This document shows, piece by piece, positions 20,295 through 30,559 of a DNA stretch of 64,000 nucleotides; the first letter of the stretch is position 1, and every line of letters begins with the position of its first letter. Source of the stretch: Flavobacterium sp. HJ-32-4 (GTDB lineage Bacteria > Bacteroidota > Bacteroidia > Flavobacteriales > Flavobacteriaceae); NCBI RefSeq assembly GCF_022532105.1, contig NZ_CP092832.1, positions 3,005,001 through 3,069,000 of the forward strand. The letters run 5' to 3'. A model generated the notes under the pieces. The model ran no database searches. It was not told where the DNA came from and saw nothing but the letters and a program-made list of their open reading frames with translations. A program made the translations under genes and the position numbers.

Positions 20295-22220
20295 TCAAAA
20301 ATCGGATAGTCGCTTCCACCAGGTTTTTCGCATGGTTAGTACGATGACCAACAGTAAGGCTATCACTACAATAAGTTCGGTCCATTTAGACAGTATGAGG
20401 TACATCGGCAGGAGTGTCAGCAGGATTTGGCCCGTAATACCGAGCGCCACATTGAACATGTTGATCCGGAAGTTCGGATTCGCCACGATGTCGGGCTGCG
20501 TTTGGCGCGCCATGTCACGCACCGGTTTCCAGAGTCCCCACGGACGTACGGTGGTATAAAACGACACCAGTGTCTCCGAATCGGTAGGCGGTGCGGCATA
20601 CGATCCTACTACGCAGGCGGTCAACTGGATGACAATGAATACGGGGAAGAAATACAATAGGCGGGTGCCGTCGAAATAGTCGGTTACGCCCGACACCGAA
20701 AGCGCCGGCGGGATGGCACTGGCAATGATACCGGCCAGCATACCCCAATAAAATCCGTTGGCATTGAAGCGCCACCAATACCATTTCAGTACGTTGGCAC
20801 ATACAAAACCGCCATACAATCCGGCTGTGATGATATTGAAAATCATGTTTACATCGCGGATCAGCAGTCCGAGTCCGACACCCAGCACCACCATAACAAT
20901 CCCCGAAATGTATCCCATGTTGATCACGCTGCGGCGACTGGCATCCGGCCGGAAGAATTTGAGGTAGATATCATTTACGATATAGGCCTGACCGGCATTC
21001 AGCGTGCCGGAGAAGTTGCTCATGAAGGCCCCGAGGAACCCAGCGAGTACGAGTCCGACCAATCCCAACGGCAAATACGTATTGATAACCGCCGGCATGA
21101 TGTTTTCGAAATTGACGCCATCGGCCGTGCGGTGTAGCGGCAGTTCTTTGAAGTAAAGGATCCCCAGTATACAAAGTCCCATCGTCATGAAATACCGTAT
21201 GGGCAGTAGGATGATGGAAATGAAACCGCTCATTTTACTGGCTTCCTCCGGTGATTTTGTACTGAGGATTTTCTGGCAATCGTAGTTCGGCGCCGGACCC
21301 GCAAGGCTTTTCAACACGCCGGAGAAGAACATCATCCCCACAATGGCACCGAAGAAATGGTAACCGTCTTTTTCGAGTTTCGTGCCCGCTTCGGCCAGCA
21401 ACCCTGACCAGTCGAGGCCGAGTTCACTGCCGAAAAACGGACTGTCCCATCCGAGTGGCAGGCGATCGGTCAGCACCACACCCGAATCGGCCAGGTGCGT
21501 CATGGCGATTACGCCCACGAACAACGAACAGACGATCATGATCATATACTTGATGAAATCCGCCAATACGATACCGTGCATACCGCCGACGATACTATAG
21601 AACATCGCGACGACACAAATACTGACGCCATAAAACTGGGCAGTCGTGCTTTTGGCAGCGATCAGGGCGGTTTCATAGGCCGGTGTACCCGGCGTCAAAT
21701 GCTCAAGTCCGGCATCGAGGAACGGAAAGACGTGCTTCACCGATTCATAGGGGATGAAAATCTCGAGGAACTCCCCTACTCCTACAAACGCATACGCCAT
21801 ATAACCAATGCATAGCATCAGCGCGAATACCACGACGATCGCATGGCTCTGGCGTACCCCGCGACCGCTCAGTCCGAAGCGCGTGCCCAGCCATTCCGCA
21901 CCAGTCGTCGCATTGCTTCTACGCAGCCATTTACTGAGAAAGACCATGAGAAATACCTGGTTGAAGACGGGCCACATCCATGGAATCCAGACACTTTTGA
22001 AACCGTATAGGAACGCCATACTCACGAGGAGCATCGTGCCCGAGATGTCAAACATGTCGCTGGCGTCGCTCAGTCCGAGCATATACCACGGCAACTTTTT
22101 GCCGCCCATCAGGTAGTTGTCTTTGCTTTTCCGCGCGCGGTTCTTCATGAACAGGCCAATGGCGATCATGAGCAGGAAGTAGGCGGCGATGATACAAAGG
22201 TCGAGGGTAGATAACTTCAT
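20295..22220 (-). CDS. Sodium:solute symporter for mannan oligosaccharides
   Basis: 641 residues with about 14 membrane segments and the SSS family signature region LMGGKKLPWYMLGLSDASDMFDISGTM near the N-terminus. Inner membrane, sodium-coupled uptake. It lies between GH26 and GH130 in one operon, so mannobiose or a related disaccharide is the likely cargo. Separated from the GH26 stop by only two bases. Confidence 0.9.
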   Translation of the reverse strand: MKLSTLDLCIIAAYFLLMIAIGLFMKNRARKSKDNYLMGGKKLPWYMLGLSDASDMFDISGTMLLVSMAFLYGFKSVWIPWMWPVFNQVFLMVFLSKWLRRSNATTGAEWLGTRFGLSGRGVRQSHAIVVVFALMLCIGYMAYAFVGVGEFLEIFIPYESVKHVFPFLDAGLEHLTPGTPAYETALIAAKSTTAQFYGVSICVVAMFYSIVGGMHGIVLADFIKYMIMIVCSLFVGVIAMTHLADSGVVLTDRLPLGWDSPFFGSELGLDWSGLLAEAGTKLEKDGYHFFGAIVGMMFFSGVLKSLAGPAPNYDCQKILSTKSPEEASKMSGFISIILLPIRYFMTMGLCILGILYFKELPLHRTADGVNFENIMPAVINTYLPLGLVGLVLAGFLGAFMSNFSGTLNAGQAYIVNDIYLKFFRPDASRRSVINMGYISGIVMVVLGVGLGLLIRDVNMIFNIITAGLYGGFVCANVLKWYWWRFNANGFYWGMLAGIIASAIPPALSVSGVTDYFDGTRLLYFFPVFIVIQLTACVVGSYAAPPTDSETLVSFYTTVRPWGLWKPVRDMARQTQPDIVANPNFRINMFNVALGITGQILLTLLPMYLILSKWTELIVVIALLLVIVLTMRKTWWKRLSDF

Positions 22221-22222
22221 CT

Positions 22223-23392
22223 TTAGTGTTTTTGGTAGAGCTTGGCCGCTGCGGCGTCTTTTTCAAACCAGGTGCGTTCGAGTGCCCGGAAGGCTTTGAA
22301 ATCGGCTTCAGAAGCCTGTCCTCGGTAGGGCGCGTAATAGTGCATCCGCGGCGGGTTCATATACTCGTTCCAGCCGTGGTTGCGCCACACCAGTACATAC
22401 GAAACCGGATAGTCGCCGATGGCCTCCATGAGGGTGCCCGTCCACCAGGCAGCATCAGGAACGGCTTCAAAACCCGTTTCCGCCAGCGCCATGGGAAGGT
22501 CTTCTTCTTTGGCGACATTCGACATCATGTCCAGTTGTTTTCGTACGACGTCTATAAACGCCTGCCGGCTGTTGGGACCTTCCATCTGGTAATGGTCGAA
22601 ACTCAGCATATCCGCATAGGTACGGCCTGGATAGTAACGCCGAAACAATTCTTCTGAGTCGAAATTGCTGGTATTGTAGACGTATAACAGTTGGTGTACG
22701 CCTTTCTTGCGCAGGTAGTCAAAGGTGAATTTCCAAAGTTGTTGGAACTCTTCCGGCGAGCCGTTGTTGCGGCACCACCAGAACCAGTCGCCTGTCAATT
22801 CATGGAACGGGCGAAACAAAATAGGGATCGGACGACCGTTCTTATCGTTCAGCGTTTTCAGGTAATCGGCCGCATTATCCAGCCATGACACGTAGGTGGC
22901 ATGTGCCGAACCTCCGGGAAGTGCCGACGCCAGTGAACCTTTGGTCGTATCCCAGGCGTTACCGCCGGTGAGCGGGTTGTTCATGTGCCAGCTGATGGTG
23001 ATCACCCCACCCCTTTTGTGCGCGTCGATGATATACTGCCGCATGAGGTTGAACGGAATACCGTCGAGGTTTTTATCGGATTTTTTTTCGAGTCCGCCCA
23101 AATCCCAGCCATACACAGCCGGATAGTCGCCACATGCGTCTTTGACATCGCTTCGTCCGGCCTCATATTTCCAGGTGACCCCATAGGCAAGATCGTCCTG
23201 GTGCCCGAACATCAGGTGTTGCGTTTGGGCGCGGAGGTTCCCGCAAAGGATGACCGTTTCCGGCGTTGCATCCGCATCGGCCGTGCGGGTCGGTGATACC
23301 TGGGCGGTGGCGCACGATACCGGGCCAAGGCAGACGAGCAGTGCCGCAGCGGGCACGGCAAACCGTATGAAATGTCTAAAAATTGTGCGCAT
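22223..23392 (-). CDS. GH26 beta-mannanase (mannobiose-forming type)
   Basis: 389 residues from ATG 23392, which begins the hydrophobic leader with lipobox VSC; longer in-frame starts would lie in or above the promoter. GH26 motifs: RPFHELTGDWFWW (acid/base) and MALAETGFEAV (nucleophile), plus YVLVWRNHGWN. Paralogue of the GH26 at 16659-17870 but with a much shorter tether, so perhaps periplasmic and producing mannobiose for the symporter next to it. First gene of the leftward operon. Confidence 0.93.
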   Translation of the reverse strand: MRTIFRHFIRFAVPAAALLVCLGPVSCATAQVSPTRTADADATPETVILCGNLRAQTQHLMFGHQDDLAYGVTWKYEAGRSDVKDACGDYPAVYGWDLGGLEKKSDKNLDGIPFNLMRQYIIDAHKRGGVITISWHMNNPLTGGNAWDTTKGSLASALPGGSAHATYVSWLDNAADYLKTLNDKNGRPIPILFRPFHELTGDWFWWCRNNGSPEEFQQLWKFTFDYLRKKGVHQLLYVYNTSNFDSEELFRRYYPGRTYADMLSFDHYQMEGPNSRQAFIDVVRKQLDMMSNVAKEEDLPMALAETGFEAVPDAAWWTGTLMEAIGDYPVSYVLVWRNHGWNEYMNPPRMHYYAPYRGQASEADFKAFRALERTWFEKDAAAAKLYQKH

Positions 23393-23407
23393 AAATAGTT
23401 GATTCTT

Positions 23408-23448
23408 AAAAAGGATGAAGGAGTTTTTACGAATTGTGCATCCTTTTT
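23408..23448 (-). promoter_or_regulatory. Perfect 10-bp inverted repeat at the mannan operon transcript start
   Basis: AAAAAGGATG (23408-23417) and CATCCTTTTT (23439-23448) are perfect inverted arms 21 bases apart. The right arm begins just past the -7 box, so it covers the expected transcription start of the leftward operon. Either an operator or a 5' leader hairpin. Confidence 0.6.
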
Positions 23449-23449
23449 C

Positions 23450-23482
23450 CAAAGATACAGGCAGTACGGAAAGCGCCCTCAA
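23450..23482 (-). promoter_or_regulatory. Promoter of the leftward mannan operon
   Basis: Minus-strand TTG (23480-23482), 22 bases, then TATCTTTG (23450-23457), matching the Bacteroidota consensus and ending 57 bases before the GH26 ATG. Confidence 0.7.
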
Positions 23483-23493
23483 TATTATTTTGT

Positions 23494-23514
23494 CAATATA
23501 ATATCATATTATTG
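23494..23514. promoter_or_regulatory. AT-rich palindrome in front of the AraC gene
   Basis: Contains the perfect palindrome TAATAT-C-ATATTA (23499-23511) flanked by CAATA and TTG. It lies between the divergent AraC gene and the leftward operon promoter, so it is a candidate operator for the AraC protein. Confidence 0.45.
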
Positions 23515-23534
23515 CAGCCTAAACCAACCCCATC

Positions 23535-24404
23535 ATGAGCCACTTTTACCGCGAAATCGCCCCATTATCGGCGGGCGACAGTTTTCTTGTATTTGACCGG
23601 GTGAAAGACAACTTCGATTTTCCGGTGCATTACCATCCCGAATATGAGATCAATTTCATCCATAACGGCCGCGGCGTCAAAAGGATCGTAGGCGACCACG
23701 TAGAGGAAATCGGCGATTATGAACTGGTGTTGATCGGGCCGAACCTGTATCATGGCTGGGAACTGCACCAATGTAAAAATAAACAGATACACGAGATCAC
23801 CATACAATTCCACAACGATCTCTTCCATGATACGCTATTGTCACGTCGGATCATGAATCCGATACGCGACATGTTTCTGCGGTCGAACCACGGCATCCTG
23901 TTTTCGACTAAAACCACCCAGGACCTGGCAGCGCGTTTGGTAAAAATCTCCAAATTGGATGGCATCGATTACTTCCTTGAAATCATTTCCATCCTGTATG
24001 ACATGGCGAATTCGCGCAACCAGCGCCTGCTATCAACCTACACAGTGGATTACGATACCTTCGAGGAATTCGACAAGATGAAGCTGGTGTATGAGTACGT
24101 CCAGAAACGCTTTTCAGAGAAACTCACCCTTGACGAAGTGGCCGCCGCGGCGAACATGAGTACGATTTCCTTCAACCGGTTCATCAAAAAACGGACGGGG
24201 AAAACCTTTGTCGACTACGTCAACAACATCCGGATCGGATATGCCGCCCGCTGGCTGGCAGAAAAAGACCTTAGCATCTCGGAAATCGCATTCCGGTCGG
24301 GCTTTAACAATATCGCGAATTTCAACCGGAATTTCAAGACCATCAAGAACTGCACACCGAGCCAATACCGCGAAAATTTCTCAGGACTCAAGCGGATTTT
24401 GTAG
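23535..24404 (+). CDS. AraC family regulator of the mannan locus
   Basis: 289 residues. N-terminal cupin (~15-100, VHYHPEYEINFIHNGRG) senses a small ligand; C-terminal AraC double HTH (~185-289: TLDEVAAAANMSTISFNRFIKKRTGK and ISEIAFRSGFNNIANFNRNFK). Divergent from the GH26-symporter-GH130 operon and upstream of SusC, so it probably controls both arms. The inducer may be mannobiose or a mannosyl-glucose, by analogy only. Confidence 0.93.
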   Translation: MSHFYREIAPLSAGDSFLVFDRVKDNFDFPVHYHPEYEINFIHNGRGVKRIVGDHVEEIGDYELVLIGPNLYHGWELHQCKNKQIHEITIQFHNDLFHDTLLSRRIMNPIRDMFLRSNHGILFSTKTTQDLAARLVKISKLDGIDYFLEIISILYDMANSRNQRLLSTYTVDYDTFEEFDKMKLVYEYVQKRFSEKLTLDEVAAAANMSTISFNRFIKKRTGKTFVDYVNNIRIGYAARWLAEKDLSISEIAFRSGFNNIANFNRNFKTIKNCTPSQYRENFSGLKRIL

Positions 24405-24609
24405 CGGAAATCGGCCTTTTTTCAGTTCCATTGCGGATTTTTAAATTCCAATACCCATAATAAAATAAGACTCCTGTTGGCAATCTGCTAATATATAGGT
24501 GTATTATTTGCTTTTTTCCGATCCGCAATCGTTATCAGGTCAAAATTTCATCATCAATTGATAGAAAAGTATTAACCTGTTTTGGGAGGCTGTTATAGTT
24601 TTGTTAAGG

Positions 24610-24640
24610 CAGGGAGGTTCTCTTTTTCGAGAGGCACCTG
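24610..24640 (+). promoter_or_regulatory. Leader hairpin upstream of SusC
   Basis: The 270 bases between AraC and SusC are AT-rich and hold a stem: CAGG.AGG.TCTC, a T-rich loop, GAGAGG..CCTG, ending 34 bases before the SusC ATG. SusC transcripts in Bacteroidota often have structured leaders. A weak TATTATTTG box lies further upstream near 24502. Confidence 0.4.
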
Positions 24641-24674
24641 TCTGACTCAAACTTAATTTAACCACCAACAAATT

Positions 24675-27600
24675 ATGAGAAAATTACAAACGCATTTTTC
24701 CGGAAGCAATGTCGTCCGACGGATGCTTTTCCTGTTGCTTCTTTTGGGTTCCGCGGGTACGTGGGCGCAAAAAACGGTAACGGGGACGGTTTCCGATCCG
24801 GACGGACTGACGCTGCCGGGTGTTACCGTGTCTGTTAAGGGCACTAACGAGGCCGTCGTGACCGATATCGATGGTCGTTACAGCATCAATGCGGCTGGCG
24901 ACGCCACATTGGTCTTCTCCTTCGTGGGATTCGTCTCGCAGGAAGTCGCCGTCAATAACCAAAGCAAAGTAGACGTAAAGCTAAAAAGCAGTGTCGAAAG
25001 CCTTGACGAGGTTGTCGTAATTGGTTACGGCACCCAGAAAAAAGACGACGTGAACAGCGCCGTTTCGAGCGTCAAAGCCAAAGACATCGAAAATCTCAAG
25101 CAAACCACTGTTGACCAAATGCTTCAGGGCAAGGCGGCCGGTGTGACGCTGACCAACAACTCCGGACAACCGGGTAGTTCTGTATCTATCAAAATCCGCG
25201 GTGCCACGTCGATTACGGGAACCAACGAACCCCTTTACATCATTGACGGTGTGCCGGTTTCAGGTGACGCGACGGGCAAATCGATGAGCGGCCGCCCGAT
25301 CGCCGGAAACGACTTTTCGTCAAACGGACAGGCGGGTAACAACGCCGTATCACCGCTTTCTATGCTGAACCCGAACGACATCGCGTCGATTGACATCCTC
25401 AAAGATGCCTCCGCTACCGCTATCTACGGGTCACGGGGTGCGAATGGGGTCATCATCATCACGACAAAATCGGGTAAGAAAGGAAATGGCAAAATCTCGT
25501 ATGAGGGCTATACCTCCGCCGCTGCCATTTACAAAAAGCTCGATGTGCTAAACCTGCCACAGTATGCGGCACAACAAACCGCGTTGGCTACGATCTACAA
25601 CCAGCCAGGCGCCATCCGCGATGAGTTCCTACACCCGGAATTGCTGGGGCCAGGTACCGATTGGCAGGATGAAGTGTACCGTACGGCGGTGACACAAAGC
25701 CACAACATCTCTTTTTCTGGCGCTACTGACCAGGTATATTACTACCTATCAGGCGGTTTTATGGATCAGGAAGGTGTGGTACTCGGGTCGGGCTATAAGC
25801 GCTACACGATGCGTACCAACGTAGATGGTAAAGTAAAAGAATGGCTTCGTGCGGGCGCCAACGTCAGCACCGGTATCACCAACGAACAACTGACCGTAAA
25901 TCAAAGCTACAGCGGTTTGATCAGCGGTACGTTATTGCAGGCGCCGGATATCCCGGTACGTAATGCTGACGGAAGTTTCGCAGGCCCGCTGTCAAACGAC
26001 CAGAACGCGACTTACTTCAACCCGGTGGCTGAAGCACTCGTGCGGGATAACAAACTCGTACGCAAGAACTTCCTTGGTAACCTGTATGCTGAAGCTACCC
26101 TCTTCAAAGGGCTCAAATACCGCGTCGAATTGGGTGCCAACACCGAATTCACTGACCAGCAGGATTTCCTTCCGACCTATTTCTGGGGCGTACAAACGCA
26201 CACCGCGACCGAATTATGGAAACGCGGCTCGAACTGGTACTCTATTAACCTCAAGAACCTCCTCAGCTATGACCGCACGATCAAAAAACACAAGTTTACC
26301 GTGCTTTTGGGACAGGAGGCGAACGACAGCCACTGGGAAGGACTTAACGTCTATTCGGTAGGCGCGCAGGTCAACAACCCGGCCACTGTAAATCTTGGTT
26401 CGGATATCATCGTCACACAGAATGATTACTACAAAGGAAGCGCTTCCCTCTACTCACTCTTCGGACGGGTATTATACGACTTCGACGACCGTTTCAGCTT
26501 CTCGGCTTCCTACCGTGCTGACCGCTCGTCAAAATTCGACCCGGTAGCCGGTAAAAACCAGTGGGGCTACTTCCCGGCTGCTGCCGTTTCCTGGAAGCTT
26601 TCGAATGAGAAATTCATGGAAAGCACCAAGAAATACATCGACAACATCAAATTCCGTGTCGGCTACGGTGCCACCGGTAACCAGCAAATTCCGAACAACC
26701 GCTACACCGCGTTATTGCAGCCCGGTACATCCGGACTTGGGCCAGGCTACACCATCCAGAACATGCCGAACCCGAACCTTACGTGGGAATCGATGAAACA
26801 AACCAACATCGGACTCGATTTTACTATGCTTGACTCAAGGCTGAGTGCGAATATCGATTACTACATCAAAAAATCGGAAGGATTCCTCTTCCGCGTGCCG
26901 CTGCCAAGTTACCTGACGGGTCCTGGTTCGTACTATGGTGGTATCGATGCGCCTTACTCGAACATCGGTTCCATGGAGAACAAAGGTGTTGACATCACGC
27001 TGACGTATGCTACGAAGGGTACATCGTCCCTTTCATGGAATTCAACCTTCGTATTCTCCCACTACAAAAACGAATTGGTCGGCTTGCAGGACGGATTGAT
27101 CCTGACCGAATCCATCAACACTAACGGATACATCCCGGTTGACGTTACCAACACCAAAGTAGGCCAACCAATTGGTATGTTCTACGGCTATGTGGCAGAA
27201 GGTATCTTCAACAGCCTCGACGAGCTGAATGCGGCTCCGATCCAGTTCGACCAATCGGTAGGCACCGGAGCAGGACAAACGTATCTTGGTGACATCAAAT
27301 ACAAAGACGTGAATGGTGACGGCGTTGTCAACGGTGCTGACCGTACGATTATCGGTAACCCACACCCTGACTTCACCTTCGGTTTCACCAACACCTTCAA
27401 ATACAAAAACTTCGACCTGTCGGTATTCGTCCAAGGGTCTGTCGGCAACGACATCATGAACCTAACCTGGAGAAACGGCACCACCAACGCCCAGTTGTAT
27501 GTTAACCAGTTGACCGACGCACTGAATTACTGGACGCCGGAAAACACCAATACCAACATCCCACGTCCGATTGGATCAACGTCTAACCCTAACATTTTGA

Positions 27601-27869
27601 TCTCCAGCCGTTATGTAGAAGACGGATCGTATGCCCGTATCCAAAACCTGACACTGGGCTATACCCTACCGTCCGAACTGGCTTCTAAAATCAAAATGAC
27701 GAGAGTCCGTGTGTATGGCAGCGCCCAAAACCTCCATACGTTCACCAAATACCGCGGCTACGATCCTGAAATCGGTTCGTTCAACCAGAACATCCTGTTG
27801 TCAGGTATTGATAACGGACGTTATCCACAGCCACGCGTATTTTCATTGGGCATCAACGTAGAATTCTAA
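24675..27869 (+). CDS. SusC/RagA-type TonB-linked outer membrane transporter
   Basis: 1,064 residues. Signal peptide (to ~residue 33), a carboxypeptidase-regulatory-like domain (VTGTVSDPDGLTLPGVTVSVKGT), the SusC-specific LDEVVVIGYGTQKK segment, a plug domain (~110-230, with LYIIDGVPV and ILKDASATAIYGSRGANGVIII), and a 22-strand beta barrel ending SLGINVEF with terminal Phe. It imports mannan oligosaccharides together with SusD. Ten bases separate its stop from the SusD ATG. Confidence 0.96.
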   Translation: MRKLQTHFSGSNVVRRMLFLLLLLGSAGTWAQKTVTGTVSDPDGLTLPGVTVSVKGTNEAVVTDIDGRYSINAAGDATLVFSFVGFVSQEVAVNNQSKVDVKLKSSVESLDEVVVIGYGTQKKDDVNSAVSSVKAKDIENLKQTTVDQMLQGKAAGVTLTNNSGQPGSSVSIKIRGATSITGTNEPLYIIDGVPVSGDATGKSMSGRPIAGNDFSSNGQAGNNAVSPLSMLNPNDIASIDILKDASATAIYGSRGANGVIIITTKSGKKGNGKISYEGYTSAAAIYKKLDVLNLPQYAAQQTALATIYNQPGAIRDEFLHPELLGPGTDWQDEVYRTAVTQSHNISFSGATDQVYYYLSGGFMDQEGVVLGSGYKRYTMRTNVDGKVKEWLRAGANVSTGITNEQLTVNQSYSGLISGTLLQAPDIPVRNADGSFAGPLSNDQNATYFNPVAEALVRDNKLVRKNFLGNLYAEATLFKGLKYRVELGANTEFTDQQDFLPTYFWGVQTHTATELWKRGSNWYSINLKNLLSYDRTIKKHKFTVLLGQEANDSHWEGLNVYSVGAQVNNPATVNLGSDIIVTQNDYYKGSASLYSLFGRVLYDFDDRFSFSASYRADRSSKFDPVAGKNQWGYFPAAAVSWKLSNEKFMESTKKYIDNIKFRVGYGATGNQQIPNNRYTALLQPGTSGLGPGYTIQNMPNPNLTWESMKQTNIGLDFTMLDSRLSANIDYYIKKSEGFLFRVPLPSYLTGPGSYYGGIDAPYSNIGSMENKGVDITLTYATKGTSSLSWNSTFVFSHYKNELVGLQDGLILTESINTNGYIPVDVTNTKVGQPIGMFYGYVAEGIFNSLDELNAAPIQFDQSVGTGAGQTYLGDIKYKDVNGDGVVNGADRTIIGNPHPDFTFGFTNTFKYKNFDLSVFVQGSVGNDIMNLTWRNGTTNAQLYVNQLTDALNYWTPENTNTNIPRPIGSTSNPNILISSRYVEDGSYARIQNLTLGYTLPSELASKIKMTRVRVYGSAQNLHTFTKYRGYDPEIGSFNQNILLSGIDNGRYPQPRVFSLGINVEF

Positions 27870-27879
27870 AAAATTGAAA

Positions 27880-29487
27880 ATGAAACAGAAAATAGTAACA
27901 TTAGGAAAGCTTTGTTTAGGGCTCACCGTACTGGCATTGTCCATGGCTTCCTGCGAGTCTGATTTTACGAATCGCCCGCCTGAGGATGCCATCAGCCTTG
28001 ACTCGTACTACAGCACCAATGAACAGGTAGCCTCCGCCACCAACGTTCTCTACTCGAGATCGTGGTTTTTATTCCAGACAAAATTCCTCTATGCGGTAAG
28101 CGAAGTCGGATCAGGCAACATGTACAGCGGCTCGTCCGACGTAAGTGCCATGGTGAACTTCTCGCTCAACGGCAGCGACCCGGAATTGAAAAACGGCTGG
28201 GATGCACTGTGGGGCAACATCGCACAGGCGAACGCCATCATCAACTTCCTTGAGGCCCGTACGGGTCCGGCAGTTGATCCGGAAGTACTCCAGAACACCA
28301 TCGGAGAGGCGTATTTCCTCCGCGCGACGGCCTACTTCTATCTGGTGCGTCTGTGGGGACCTGTGCCGATCATCGAGAACAACCTCGACTACATCAACCA
28401 ACCGCAATTGAGCACCAACCGCATCGAAGACATCTACACGCTGATCGAACGCGACTACCTCGCTGCTATCGACCGTCTATATGAGAAAAACCGTGGCAGT
28501 AACTATTCCGCTAATGGTCACGTATCAAAAGGATCGGCCAAGGCAATGCTGGCAAAAGTGTATCTCTATGAGAAGAAATACACCGAAGCCCGCCAAATGG
28601 CCGAAGACGTCATCAACAGCGGCGAGTTTAAGCTGTTAGGCGGTGCGCAATTGCCGGGTAAATCGTATTACGACCTGTTCACCTATCCGAACAACAACAA
28701 CGAAGAGTCAATCTTCGCCCTGCAATGGCAATGGGACGGCACCTATGGTTCCGGCAATATCTGCAACACGCAATTCGGTATTTCCAGTGCCAACCTGACC
28801 ACGTCAAACTGCTCGTATGGAGGCGTATTCGGTCCGTCACAAGACGTACTCAACCTATACAGCGATGGTGATGTACGGAAACACGCTACTCTGATGATTC
28901 CAGGCGACACCTACCCGGATATCAAAGTCCTCGTCAATGGCGGCCAAACAGCCCAGGTAGGCTTTACCGTGCCACCTGCCGACCAGATTGGAGGCCAGAT
29001 GGCGGGTGCTGCTATCAAAAAGTACTGTATCGGTATCGAAAACGGCAACCTGACCGGCCCGACGCAAATCGGTGGTAACGGCGCAATGTCAAACAATACC
29101 TATATCATGCGCTATGCCGACCTTCTCCTAATCCATGCGGAAGCGGTTTTGGCCGGTGGTGCCAGCACATCGGATGCATCTGCCCTGGCTTCGTTCAACG
29201 CCGTACGCAACCGTGCCGGTCTTTCCAGCGTCTCGACTATAACATTCGATGACATCTTCCTTGAAAGAAGAAAAGAGCTTTGCTTCGAAGGTGATTTTTG
29301 GTTCGATCTCGGCCGTCTGCCGCGTGCACAGGCGATTGCCTTCATGGCTGCCCAAAACCGTGGTAACATGTTCGCTGCGCAGTATTTTACGCCAGACGAA
29401 TCTGACTTCTACCTGGACTATCCAGATGCCGAAGTCGCCAAAAATCCTAAGCTTATGGAGGATCCGGTTCCTTATGAATTCAACTAA
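27880..29487 (+). CDS. SusD/RagB surface glycan-binding lipoprotein
   Basis: 535 residues. Lipobox MASC near residue 24, then the SusD fold with TPR-like helices (GEAYFLRATAYFYLVRLWG, SAKAMLAKVYLYEKKYTEARQMAEDVI) and the C-terminal RKELCFEGDFWFDLGR. It caps the SusC barrel as the lid and binds glycan. ATG 27880 is chosen over an upstream TTG two codons earlier. Confidence 0.95.
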   Translation: MKQKIVTLGKLCLGLTVLALSMASCESDFTNRPPEDAISLDSYYSTNEQVASATNVLYSRSWFLFQTKFLYAVSEVGSGNMYSGSSDVSAMVNFSLNGSDPELKNGWDALWGNIAQANAIINFLEARTGPAVDPEVLQNTIGEAYFLRATAYFYLVRLWGPVPIIENNLDYINQPQLSTNRIEDIYTLIERDYLAAIDRLYEKNRGSNYSANGHVSKGSAKAMLAKVYLYEKKYTEARQMAEDVINSGEFKLLGGAQLPGKSYYDLFTYPNNNNEESIFALQWQWDGTYGSGNICNTQFGISSANLTTSNCSYGGVFGPSQDVLNLYSDGDVRKHATLMIPGDTYPDIKVLVNGGQTAQVGFTVPPADQIGGQMAGAAIKKYCIGIENGNLTGPTQIGGNGAMSNNTYIMRYADLLLIHAEAVLAGGASTSDASALASFNAVRNRAGLSSVSTITFDDIFLERRKELCFEGDFWFDLGRLPRAQAIAFMAAQNRGNMFAAQYFTPDESDFYLDYPDAEVAKNPKLMEDPVPYEFN

Positions 29488-29498
29488 ATAAATTGAAT

Positions 29499-30527
29499 AT
29501 GAAAAGAAAAACAATGATGAAAACGTTCGTCTACTTCCTCCTCGCAGGCAGCATGGCGATGGTGGGTACTTCCTGCTCCTCTGACAGTGAGGGCAGCGGT
29601 GGCGCACCAATGATTGAGAGTGTGGCGGCTGCGGCCGATGCCAACCTTGAACCGGTAACCGTCGGGTATGCCGCCAATATGTATGTCATACATGGCTCAG
29701 GCTTCGCTACGACGCAAAAGATCTATTTCAACGACACGGACACGTACTTTAATCCCGTTTTGGTGACTGACACGGATATCTTCGTGACGATCGATCGTGA
29801 CACCCCATATGCCGATGTATCGAACAAGCTCCGTGTGGTCACTAAAAACGGAGAAGCCGAATTCGACTTTGTGGTCGCACCACCGGCACCGGGCGTACAC
29901 AGTTTCAACCCGATTAATGCCGCCGACGGACAGGAAATTACCATCTACGGATCGTATTTCCTCAATCCGGTGGTAATGGTGGGGAACAACCAGGCACAGG
30001 TCGTATCGAGTACCCTGACGGAAATCCACGCGATCCTACCGGCGGGTTCACAGAACAAGAAGGTAACCGTGACCACCATTTCCGGCTCTGCTGAATACGG
30101 AACTGCTGTAGGTACTGCCATCTACGACGACGTTTTCTACAGCCCATGGAACATCGAAAGCTGGAACAACCACGAGTATGTGACCAACTTCGCACAGGCC
30201 GCGCAGGGCACCACCTTCATCAAGAAATCGATCGAAGGATGGGGCAACATCCAGGGGAACTGGAACTGGAACGACCAATTGTCGAACTACACCGGTATCC
30301 ATTTCTTCCTTCGTTCGGATGACGCCGGAAAACTGGTATGGATTGTAAATGGCAACGGATGGGGTAACGCGGACCATGCGATCACCACGTCGAAAGACTG
30401 GAAAGAGGTGCGCTTAACGTGGGCACAGCTCGGAAACCCGGCCGCCCTTCAGAACATTTCGTTCCAAGAGTTTACAGGAAGTACACATAATTACTACATC
30501 GACAACATCGGCTTCACCGTCGACTAA
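29499..30527 (+). CDS. Surface glycan-binding protein with IPT/TIG domains
   Basis: 342 residues. Lipobox TSC near residue 26. Two IPT/TIG-like immunoglobulin domains (~40-125 and ~130-210) precede a C-terminal beta-sandwich rich in aromatic residues (WNNHEY, WGNIQGNWNWNDQ, NYYIDNIGF) that is likely the glycan-binding module. This is the SusE/F-position protein; it would hold mannan at the cell surface. ATG 29499 is preferred over TTG 29493. Confidence 0.88.
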   Translation: MKRKTMMKTFVYFLLAGSMAMVGTSCSSDSEGSGGAPMIESVAAAADANLEPVTVGYAANMYVIHGSGFATTQKIYFNDTDTYFNPVLVTDTDIFVTIDRDTPYADVSNKLRVVTKNGEAEFDFVVAPPAPGVHSFNPINAADGQEITIYGSYFLNPVVMVGNNQAQVVSSTLTEIHAILPAGSQNKKVTVTTISGSAEYGTAVGTAIYDDVFYSPWNIESWNNHEYVTNFAQAAQGTTFIKKSIEGWGNIQGNWNWNDQLSNYTGIHFFLRSDDAGKLVWIVNGNGWGNADHAITTSKDWKEVRLTWAQLGNPAALQNISFQEFTGSTHNYYIDNIGFTVD

Positions 30528-30559
30528 GCGTTAGTATTGGTTGAGTTAGTTATTGAACG

